Assembly: GCF_013363755.1 (NCBI RefSeq)
Contig: NZ_CP054840.1
Coordinates: forward strand, 882,001-946,000
Source of the DNA: Comamonas antarctica
GTDB taxonomy: Bacteria; Pseudomonadota; Gammaproteobacteria; Burkholderiales; Burkholderiaceae_C
Length of the DNA: 64,000 nucleotides
Direction of reading: 5' to 3'
The notes beneath the pieces were generated by a model. It ran no database searches. It was given only the letters and a program-made list of their open reading frames with translations, and had not been told where the DNA came from. Position 1 is the stretch's first letter, and each line of letters begins with the position of its first letter. This document shows positions 9,901-16,480 of the stretch, in pieces. The translations under genes were made by a program, and so were the position numbers.

Positions 9901-12900
9901 CATCACCATCGAGACCAACGACAACGGCAATTCGGGCACCGGCGGCGCGAAAAGCGATGTCGACACGGTCTCGATCAACGTCGTTCCCGTCAACCCCAAG
10001 ATCACCAGTGTTGCGGCGCAAGGCCTTGACCGCACCGTCAAGGTCGGCGACGAGGTGTTGGTCAACATGGTCTTCGACCAGGCCGTCAATGTCGACACGG
10101 CCGGCGGCACGCCCACGCTGCTGCTGGAGACCGGCCTTGTCGACCGCAGCGCGGTCTACCAGAGCGGCTCGGGCACGAACACGCTGGTCTTCAAGTACAC
10201 CGTGCAGGCCGGCGACATCAGCGCCGACCTGGACTTCCAGAGCACGGCGGCGCTGCAGCTCAATGGCGCGGTGATCAGCAACAGCACCAGCGACCTCGCC
10301 GTGCTCACGCTGCCCACCGTGGGCGGTGCCGATTCGCTGGGCGGGCGCAGCAGCATCGTGGTCGACGGCGTGGTACCCGTGGTGGGCAGCGTCGGCGTTC
10401 CCGCCGCTGGCACCTATGTCGCGGGCCAGAACCTGGACTTCAGCGTCAACTTCAGCGAGGCCATCACGCTGGACACCTCGGGCGGCACGCCGCGCATCGC
10501 GGTCACGCTCGATACCGGCGGCACGGTCTATGCGAGCTATGTATCGGGCAGCGGCAGCAGCGCGCTGGTGTTCCGCATGACCGTGGCCAGCGGCCAGCTC
10601 GATGCCAACGGCATCAGCGTCGGCACCGGCCTGGATCTCAACGGCGGCCGCATCACCGACCTGGCGGGCAATGCCGCCCAGCTCTCGCTCAATAGCGTGG
10701 GGAGCACGTCCGGCGTGCTCATCGATGCCATCGGGCCCACGGCCACCATCACGCTGGACGACACGGCGCTGCGCGCCGGCGAGACCGCGCAGGTCACGAT
10801 TGCGTTCAACGAAGCCGTGCGCGGCCTGGACCGGGCGGATTTCGATGTATCCGGCGGAACCCTGTCGAACCTGGCCAGCGCCGATGGCGGCAGGACCTGG
10901 ACCGCGACCTTCTCGCCCGACGCCGATGTCGAGCAGGCAGTGAACACCATCAGGCTGCGCAGCGGCGGCGTCATGGACGCCGCGGGCAATGCCAACGGCG
11001 CGGCCACATCGGGCAACTATGCGATCGATACCCGCCTGCCCACGGCCAGCATCGTGGTCGCCGACACGGCGCTGCGCCTCGGCGAGACCTCGCTGGTGAC
11101 CATCACCTTCAGCGAGGCGGTGACGGGCTTCACCAATGCCGATCTGACGGTGGCCAATGGCAGCCTGTCGGCAGTCACCAGCAGCGACGGCGGCATCACC
11201 TGGACAGCAACCTTCATGCCGGACGCGAATGTCACCGACACCAGCAATCTGATCGTGCTGGACAACACCGGCGTGGCCGACCTCGCGGGCAATGCGGGCA
11301 GCGGCGTCTCCACGTCCAACAACTACGCCATCGACACCCTGCGCCCGACGGCCACCATCGTGGTCGCCGACAACGCGCTTGCGGCAGGCGAGACCTCGCT
11401 GGTGACCATCACCTTCAGCGAAGCGGTGACGGGCTTCACCCGGGCCGATCTGACGGTGGCCAATGGCACGCTGTCGGCGGTCAGCAGCAGCGACGGCGGC
11501 ATCACCTGGACGGCGACCCTCACCCCCAACGTGAATGTCACCGACACCAGCAATGTGATCACGCTCGACAACACCGGCGTGGCCGACCTGGCGGGCAATG
11601 CGGGCAGCGGTACCACCGACTCGAACAACTATGCCATCGACAACCAGCGCCCGACAGCCAGCATCGTGGTCGCCGACAACGCGCTGGCGGCGGGCGAGAC
11701 CTCGCTGGTGACCATCACCTTCAGCGAGGCGGTGACGGGCTTCAGCAACGCCGATCTGTCGGTGGCCAATGGCACGCTGTCGGCAGTCAGCAGCAGCGAC
11801 GGCGGCATCACCTGGACGGCGACATTCACGCCGGACGCCGAGGTCACCGATACCACCAATCTGATCACTCTGGACAATACCGGCGTGGCCGACTTGGCGG
11901 GCAATGTGGGCACGGGTATGACCACGTCCAACAACTACGCCATCGACACCCAACGCCCAGCGGCAACCATCGTCATCGCCGACACGGCGCTGGCAGTGGG
12001 TCAAACCTCGCTGGTGACCATCACCTTCAGCGAGGCGGTGACGGGCTTCACCAATGCCGATCTGACGGTGGCCAATGGCAGCCTGTCGGCAGTCACCAGC
12101 AGCGACGGCGGCATCACCTGGACAGCAACCTTCATGCCGGACGCGAATGTCACCGACACCAGCAATCTGATCGTGCTGGACAACACCGGCGTGGCCGATC
12201 TCGCGGGCAATGCGGGCAGCGGCACCACCCAATCCAACAACTACGCCATCGATACCCAGCGCCCGACGGCCACCATCGCGGTCGCCGACGGCGCGCTGGC
12301 GGCGGGCGAGACCTCGCTGGTGACGATCAGCTTCAGTGAGGCCGTGACGGGCTTCACCAACGCCGACCTGTCGGTGGCCAATGGCACGCTGACGGATGTC
12401 GAGAGCCGCGATGGCGGCATCACCTGGACAGCAACGTTCACGCCCAACGCCAACATCACCGATGCCACGAATCTGATCACGCTGGACAACAGCGGCGTGG
12501 CCGATCTGGCGGGCAATGCGGGCAGCGGTACCACCGACTCGAACAACTATGCCATCGACAACCAGCGCCCGACAGCCAGCATCGTGGTCGCCGACAACGC
12601 GCTGGCGGCGGGCGACACCTCGCTGGTGACCATCACCTTCAGCGAGGCGGTGACAGGTTTCAGCAACGCCGATCTGTCGGTGGCCAATGGCACGCTGTCG
12701 GCAGTCAGCAGCAGCGACGGCGGCGTCACTTGGACGGCGACCTTCACGCCGGACGCGAACGTCACCGGCACGACCAATCTGATCGTGCTGGACAACACCG
12801 GCGTGGCCGATCTGGCGGGCAATGCGGGCGGCGGCACGACGGAGTCCAACAACTACGCCATCGACACGCTGCGCCCGACGGCCAGCATCGTCATCGCCGA

Positions 12901-15082
12901 CTCGGCGCTTCGCCTGGGCGAGACCTCGCTGGTGACCATCACCTTCAGCGAGGCGGTGACCGGTTTCAGCAACGCCGACCTGACGGTGGCCAATGGCACG
13001 CTGACGGAGGTTCAGAGCCGCGACGGCGGCATCACCTGGACGGCAACGTTCACGCCGACCAGCGATGTCACCGATGCCACGAATCTGATCACGCTGGACA
13101 ACAGCGGTGTGGCCGATCTCGCGGGCAATGCGGGCAGCGGCACCACCCAATCCAACAACTACGCCATCGATACCCGGCGCCCGACGGCCACCATCGTGGT
13201 CGCCGACAACGCGCTGTCGGCCGGCGAGACCTCGCTGGTGACGATCAGCTTCAATGAGGCCGTGACGGGCTTCAGCAACGCCGACCTGTCGGTGGCCAAT
13301 GGCACGCTGACGGATGTCGAGAGCCGCGATGGCGGCATCACCTGGACGGCAACGTTCACACCCAACACCAACATCACCGATGCCACGAATCTGATCACGC
13401 TGGACAACGCCGGCGTGGCCGATCTGGCGGGTAATGCGGGCAGCGGCACCACCCAATCCAACAACTACGCCATCGACACCCAGCGCCCCACGGCCACCAT
13501 CACGGTCGCGGACACCGCGCTGCAGTCCGGCGAGACCACCGAGGTGACGATTGCATTCAGCGAAGCCGTGAACGGCCTGGAGCTGTCGGACTTCGAGGTC
13601 GCCAACGGCAGCCTGTCGGGCCTGGCCACCGCCAACGGCGGCCTGACCTGGACGGCCGTGTTCACGCCCGGCGCCAACGTGGAGCAGGCCGGCAATGCGA
13701 TCACGCTGCGCAGCGGCGCGGTGAGCGATGCCGCGGGCAACGCGATCAGCGGCGCCACGCCCTCGAACGGCTACGCCATCGACACGAAGCTGCCCACGGC
13801 CCGCATCACGGTGGCCGACACGGCGCTGAAGGCTGGCGAAACGGCACAGGTCAGCATCGTGTTCAGCGAACGCGTGCAGGGCCTGGACCTGGCTGACTTC
13901 ACGGTCGCCCACGGCACGCTGTCCGATCTGCGCACGCAGGACGGCATCACCTGGACGGCCACGCTCACGCCTAATGCAGGCGTGCAGGCCGCAGACAACC
14001 GCATCGTGCTGAACAACGCGGGCTACACCGACCTGGCCGGCAACTCCGGCGTGGGCTCGACACCGTCCGAAGGCATTGCCATCGATACCCAACTGCCCAC
14101 GGCCAGCATCGTGCTGCAGGACGGCGAACTGCTGGCCGGCATGACCACCGAGGTCACCATCGTGTTCAGCGAGCCCGTGCAGGGCCTGGACCTGTCGGAC
14201 TTCACGGTGCCCAATGGCACGCTGAGCGATCTGCGCAGCACGGACGGCATCACCTGGAAGGCCACGCTGACGCCGGCCAACGACGTGCAGGCGAACTCGA
14301 ACCTGATCCGCCTGAACAACGCCGGCTATACCGATCTGGCGGGCAATACCGGCGTGGGCGAGACCGGCTCCGACAGCTACGCCGTCGCCACCGCGCCGGT
14401 GCCGAACGCCACCATGGCGCCCGCGCCCATCGCGCTGCCCACGGTGCCGGGCCTCGCCAGCGTCCAGCTGTCGCCGGCGCAGGGCGAAGCCACGTCCAGC
14501 GACTTTGGTTTCCTGTCGCCGGCCAATGACAATGCCTTGCTGTCGCCGCTGAGCTCTCCGCTGGCCCTGGCGCTGGCCGGCTTCTCCGAGCTGCCGCTGG
14601 CCACGCGCGAGACGGTATCGCCCGAAACCGCGCAGCAGGCGGCGCAGGCGCCCTATGTGCCGCAGCCGATTTCCCGCACTGCGGGCGCGCCCGAAGGCCT
14701 GCAGCTGCTGCGCAGCGTCAACGACCTGAGCATTGGCGAAGGCGGCCAGCTGGCGTGGAAGGTGCCAGCCAACGTGTTCGGCCACACCAACCCGCTGGCC
14801 GTGGTGAGCCTGAGCATGACGCTGGCCGATGGCCGGCCGCTGCCGCAGTGGGTGAGGTTCGATGCGCGCACCGGCACGCTGCAGGTTCAGCTGCCCGAGG
14901 GCTGGCGCGGCGACCTGGTGCTGCAGCTCACGGCGCGCGACAACCAGGGCAATGAAGTGAAGACCACGGTGAGGCTCAAGCCCGGCGCCCAGGCGGCCGC
15001 GCGCGCGGGCCTGGCCGAGCAGTTCCAGCGTGCCGCCCTGCAGCGCGCGGGGGGTGCCGCAGGCCAGCGCCTGCAGGGCTGA
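3929..15082 (+). CDS. giant multidomain surface/secreted repeat protein (DUF4347, FG-GAP, cadherin-like and Ig-like repeats)
   Basis: This 3717-residue protein has no Sec signal. The first 50 residues are basic and Ala-rich and hold LEQRFMFDGAA, the N-terminal motif that commonly precedes DUF4347 in giant exported proteins. Reading on: DUF4347 about 90-250, with HIVSHGADG and LYGCNIA; six FG-GAP/VCBS-type acidic loops (DFDGDG...D) at about 465-770, probable calcium sites; one Big_5-like domain at about 778-885; cadherin-like repeats at about 890-2025 joined by AVNDAP linkers; two divergent Ig-like domains to about 2268; twelve Ig-like repeats of about 102 residues (2270-3487); and a C-terminal putative Ig/cadherin-like domain. 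I see no RTX GGxGxD nonapeptides. It is probably a calcium-stiffened adhesin or matrix protein exported by the flanking genes (inference). Confidence 0.85.
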   Translation: MNSKRRTLWSRMFAADAQAAGPLPAAPVGLASSMRPLALEQRFMFDGAAAVDVAHAAVDAGAHAADAQAEAPLHALMAEAATSAAPAPRNEVVFIDSAVKDYAQIVASVLPGTEVVLLDASRDGVQQMAQYLQGRSGIDAIHIVSHGADGQVRLGASSLEQSNLSSYAAELAAIGAGLTADGDILLYGCNIAADAQGQSFLAALAGATGADVAASSNATGAQALGGDWVLERQSGHIEAALPFDAQRVAGYGELLVSPSNGVTSFGPAVPNTDDVALGVGPGNAGVTALNVAGTGWDMSVKTTTAGEIAIGIGTFYQIDGNNIYYTSTQGDITPLESFRVSSNNGFVFDLQGMLLFLEANAVNSQVKLQVTGYRNGVAVAGAAKEFTFAVDSVHQALQTISVLDNSNFQGIDSFVITQTSGAEVGVLLIDNIDVQNVRAASTPTGLYSGGTVASSPTITGATTNQQRTVVGDFNNDGIDDILYQPAGTGSAWAYAQGKEDGSFEIKAMSASPFASVSGMFVEGANSGNNFQAADFDGDGRIDLLASASSNGVPGVTLYRNTGSGFVAQPLPGGPMYGVRTLVGDFNGDSFADILYQTDTSSTATWRIRLNNGNGTFSDLALGDAQSPFRNVQLPAFASLNYQVLDVDGDGYSDLIYISNGSLRYFHNNHGIIEEMPLAGMPAPGFGAVILAADFDSDGDVDILYQNSTTDFRYARNDNGTFVTMLASDSASPFRALTLSGELRYYRVGDFDGDGDIDVFKTTPGTAGSVFLQGGGRPQLVSATPADNSASVAPTANITLTFDQGVSKGTGNIQIVRTSDGAVVQTIAVGSSAVTGSGTTWTIDPPADLAQGTGYSVRIDAKSFVSADGRTYKGIADNATLNFTTSSVQPPVIANLNGDAVTYVEDSAYVLLDAGGNAVVTDADSANFNGGKLTVQITAGLSSGEDALFIRDQGAGANQIVVSGASILYNGLVIGTFAGGTNGNPLVVTFTSNANPTTVSALVQNLAYRNSNTIEPSTTPRTVSISMDDGAGGSSTVATVGIEVHPVNDMPVVVNITATNPTYTENASAVQLFSGAAINTIESGQSVVQLVFTVSGVANGAAEKLVIDGTDVVLVQGTNVTTVINGVTVKVSVSGGTASVTLDKAAGLSTATAQAILNSMAYRNDSESPNTANRVVTLSTVSDNGGSADGGQPTATVGITSTVTVVGINDAPILSGGPYNFASINEDTTATGVRVSTVLANHTMVDPDASAQGGVAVIAKTGRGTWQYSTDNATWTDFGAVSNTSALLLAATTYVRYVPDAANGETATLTFRGWDQTMGTASVNGIRGLADTTSHGGTSAFSVGTGAVNQIVTSVNDAPFMIPVAPTLNGLTDTATNSNGALVSDLLGGVTDVDTGALKGMAVTGLTATYGKWQYSINAGGTWSDVGAVSVTSALILTAQNSIRFVPDGIHGETATISYKAWDQTNSTLGLQGAKVDTTTSGGTSAYSSATDTATVVVAAINDRPVVSVSGAAAIWTEGNNVASSRSVVDSAVTVSDADGPNPLSATVRLLTYYSAQDTLAFANDGFTMGNIVGTWSAGTGILTLSSAGNQATTAQFQAAMRAVTYGNSSDSPNTTSRTVQFQVTDGGGLSSIAVTRDITIVAVNDSPTISAPASLQLNEDIPTALGNITFSDVDSTTGTVTFSVGTGTLGATGAGGVTVGGTSTALTLSGTLANINQFIANNRLVYTPAANASGDVTLTINVNTTSVSDATTTMTLQVTAVNDAPVATVPPSITVTEDVASVITGISFTDVDAGINVVTATFSVPSGTLQATTGMGVTVAGSGTGELTLSGSLSDINFFISANGLRFKTAQDATASVQLTVTVNDRGNSGTGGEQTNTKTVTLNVTAVNDAPVNNVPAAQTVGQGIALGFNTASGNAISISDVDAGNGLITVTLTAVNGTLSLGSMSGINLVWGTGVNNVTMSFEGNRANLNAALQTLSFRGASGYIGAASITIETNDNGNSGTGGAKSDVDTVSINVVPVNPKITSVAAQGLDRTVKVGDEVLVNMVFDQAVNVDTAGGTPTLLLETGLVDRSAVYQSGSGTNTLVFKYTVQAGDISADLDFQSTAALQLNGAVISNSTSDLAVLTLPTVGGADSLGGRSSIVVDGVVPVVGSVGVPAAGTYVAGQNLDFSVNFSEAITLDTSGGTPRIAVTLDTGGTVYASYVSGSGSSALVFRMTVASGQLDANGISVGTGLDLNGGRITDLAGNAAQLSLNSVGSTSGVLIDAIGPTATITLDDTALRAGETAQVTIAFNEAVRGLDRADFDVSGGTLSNLASADGGRTWTATFSPDADVEQAVNTIRLRSGGVMDAAGNANGAATSGNYAIDTRLPTASIVVADTALRLGETSLVTITFSEAVTGFTNADLTVANGSLSAVTSSDGGITWTATFMPDANVTDTSNLIVLDNTGVADLAGNAGSGVSTSNNYAIDTLRPTATIVVADNALAAGETSLVTITFSEAVTGFTRADLTVANGTLSAVSSSDGGITWTATLTPNVNVTDTSNVITLDNTGVADLAGNAGSGTTDSNNYAIDNQRPTASIVVADNALAAGETSLVTITFSEAVTGFSNADLSVANGTLSAVSSSDGGITWTATFTPDAEVTDTTNLITLDNTGVADLAGNVGTGMTTSNNYAIDTQRPAATIVIADTALAVGQTSLVTITFSEAVTGFTNADLTVANGSLSAVTSSDGGITWTATFMPDANVTDTSNLIVLDNTGVADLAGNAGSGTTQSNNYAIDTQRPTATIAVADGALAAGETSLVTISFSEAVTGFTNADLSVANGTLTDVESRDGGITWTATFTPNANITDATNLITLDNSGVADLAGNAGSGTTDSNNYAIDNQRPTASIVVADNALAAGDTSLVTITFSEAVTGFSNADLSVANGTLSAVSSSDGGVTWTATFTPDANVTGTTNLIVLDNTGVADLAGNAGGGTTESNNYAIDTLRPTASIVIADSALRLGETSLVTITFSEAVTGFSNADLTVANGTLTEVQSRDGGITWTATFTPTSDVTDATNLITLDNSGVADLAGNAGSGTTQSNNYAIDTRRPTATIVVADNALSAGETSLVTISFNEAVTGFSNADLSVANGTLTDVESRDGGITWTATFTPNTNITDATNLITLDNAGVADLAGNAGSGTTQSNNYAIDTQRPTATITVADTALQSGETTEVTIAFSEAVNGLELSDFEVANGSLSGLATANGGLTWTAVFTPGANVEQAGNAITLRSGAVSDAAGNAISGATPSNGYAIDTKLPTARITVADTALKAGETAQVSIVFSERVQGLDLADFTVAHGTLSDLRTQDGITWTATLTPNAGVQAADNRIVLNNAGYTDLAGNSGVGSTPSEGIAIDTQLPTASIVLQDGELLAGMTTEVTIVFSEPVQGLDLSDFTVPNGTLSDLRSTDGITWKATLTPANDVQANSNLIRLNNAGYTDLAGNTGVGETGSDSYAVATAPVPNATMAPAPIALPTVPGLASVQLSPAQGEATSSDFGFLSPANDNALLSPLSSPLALALAGFSELPLATRETVSPETAQQAAQAPYVPQPISRTAGAPEGLQLLRSVNDLSIGEGGQLAWKVPANVFGHTNPLAVVSLSMTLADGRPLPQWVRFDARTGTLQVQLPEGWRGDLVLQLTARDNQGNEVKTTVRLKPGAQAAARAGLAEQFQRAALQRAGGAAGQRLQG
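10735..14390 (+). repeat. tandem 306-bp coding repeats (12 Ig-like units) with a 918-bp higher-order period
   Basis: Twelve consecutive units encode Ig-like domains with the pattern RPTA.I.VAD.AL..GET..VTI.FSEAV and end with NYAIDT. Eight central units (11017-13464) are exactly 306 bp. The outer units are diverged and of slightly different length. Units three apart are the closest relatives: 11087-11280 matches 12005-12198 with no mismatch I can see; about 11588-11815 nearly matches 12506-12733; and the 12241 unit closely resembles the 13159 unit. This indicates recent duplication of a three-unit, 918-bp block. Confidence 0.92.
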
Positions 15083-15094
15083 TGAAGGATGGCG

Positions 15095-16480
15095 ATGAGT
15101 GCTCAGATCGCGCCCGGTGGCGTGCATCCCGCGGTCCTGCTGCTCGAGCTGGGCCACCGTGCCCGGCAGGCGAAAAGCGTGGCCGAGCTGGAGTTCATGC
15201 TGGTCAACGACACGCGCCTGCTGCTGCCTTACCGCCAGGCCGTCTGGTGGAACCAGCAGCAGGGCGTGGCCGCCTTGTCCGGTGTCATGCAGCCCGACCG
15301 CAACGCACCGTATGCGCAGTGGGTGGCCCAGGTGTGCGCGCATCTGGCGCAGGCCGAGGCCGCCGAAGTCCGCGCGGTGGGACCGGCCGATCTGCCGCCG
15401 GCGCTGGCGGCGCAGTGGGCGCAATGGCTGCCGGCGGCGGCGGTCTGGGTGCCGCTGTCGGCCATACCCAGCGGGAGTGAGGCTGCAAGCGCCGGCGCCA
15501 CCGGCAGGGCAGGGCTGCTGCTGGCCGGCGCCGAATCGCCCGAACGCTGGACGTTTCTCAAGGAATGGGGCGGCGTCTGGACGCACGCCTGGCAGGCCCT
15601 GCAGCGCCGGCGCGGCTGGACACCGCTGCAATGGTGGCGCGGACTGCGCCAGCGCCAGGCGCAGCAGGTCTGGTGGCGCAAGCCCGCGGCCTGGGCCGTG
15701 GCCGGCGTGCTGGTGCTGGCCGCCTGGCCCGTGCGCCTGTCGGTGCTGGCGCCGGGCGAGCTGGTCGCTTCGCAGCCGGCCGTGCTGCGTTCGCCGCTCG
15801 ATGGCGTGGTCGAACAGGTGCATGTGCAGCCCAACCAGATGGTGAAGAAGGGCGAACTGCTGTTCAGTCTCGACGAGGCGCAGATCGCGAGCCGGCTCGA
15901 AGTGTCGCAGCAGGCGCTGCAGACCGCCGAAGCCGAGTACCGCCAGTTCGCGCAGCTGGCGCTGGGCGATGCGCGCTCGAAGTCGCAGCTCGCGGCCCAG
16001 GCCGGGCGCATCGGGGAGCGCCGCGCCGAGCAGGCCTTCCAGTCCGAGCAGCGCCAGCGCGCGCAGGTCGTGGCGCCGCAGGACGGCATGGTGCTGTTCG
16101 ACGCGCCTTCGGAGTGGATAGGCAAGCCGGTGCAGACCGGCGAGCGCGTGATGCGCATCGCCCAGCCCGACGCGGTCGAGATCGAAGCCTGGCTGCCGAT
16201 CGGCGACGCGATCCCGCTCGCGCCGGGCGCGCCGGTGCAGCTGTATCTCGCGGCCGATCCGCTGGCTTCGATCGAGGCGCGCATCCGCTATGTCGCGTAC
16301 GACGCGGTGGCGCGCCCCGACGGCTCATACGCCTACCGCGTGCGCGCCGAGGTGACGCAGGCCGGCAAGGCGCGCATCGGCCTCAAGGGCACGGCCAAGC
16401 TCCAGGGCGAGCGCGTGAGCCTGGCTTACTGGGTTCTGCGCAAGCCCTGGGCCAGCGTGCGCCAGTGGGTGGCGCTGTGA
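15095..16480 (+). CDS. inner-membrane HlyD-type adaptor with long cytoplasmic N-terminus
   Basis: A membrane fusion protein of 461 residues from ATG 15095. That start is preferred over ATG 15089 because GAAGGA lies 5 bases before it. Residues 1 to about 195 are soluble and probably cytoplasmic, with a GAF-like look. One transmembrane helix follows (about 200-220, WAVAGVLVLAAWPV). Then come a lipoyl-like half (LRSPLDGVVEQVHVQPNQMV), a short coiled-coil hairpin (about 268-325), the second lipoyl half and a beta-barrel domain. It starts 12 bases after the giant gene stop and overlaps the next gene by four bases. It likely contacts the M50 protein in the inner membrane and the TolC-like channel outside (inference). 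Confidence 0.8.
   Translation: MSAQIAPGGVHPAVLLLELGHRARQAKSVAELEFMLVNDTRLLLPYRQAVWWNQQQGVAALSGVMQPDRNAPYAQWVAQVCAHLAQAEAAEVRAVGPADLPPALAAQWAQWLPAAAVWVPLSAIPSGSEAASAGATGRAGLLLAGAESPERWTFLKEWGGVWTHAWQALQRRRGWTPLQWWRGLRQRQAQQVWWRKPAAWAVAGVLVLAAWPVRLSVLAPGELVASQPAVLRSPLDGVVEQVHVQPNQMVKKGELLFSLDEAQIASRLEVSQQALQTAEAEYRQFAQLALGDARSKSQLAAQAGRIGERRAEQAFQSEQRQRAQVVAPQDGMVLFDAPSEWIGKPVQTGERVMRIAQPDAVEIEAWLPIGDAIPLAPGAPVQLYLAADPLASIEARIRYVAYDAVARPDGSYAYRVRAEVTQAGKARIGLKGTAKLQGERVSLAYWVLRKPWASVRQWVAL

Noticed and set aside
10735..14390. CRISPR-like regular repeat pattern
   Set aside because: The 306-bp units are coding Ig-like domains; there are no spacers or cas genes.
8387..15823. Very long open frame on the minus strand opposite the giant gene
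   Set aside because: High-GC, repetitive coding DNA leaves the opposite strand free of stops. Its translation is His/Arg/Ala-rich with no known domain, and the plus strand has clear domains.
15565..16476. Upstream extension of the M50 protein over the adaptor gene
   Set aside because: The frame is open, but the residues are Arg/Ala-rich shadow sequence. The GTGA overlap at 16477 is the natural start.
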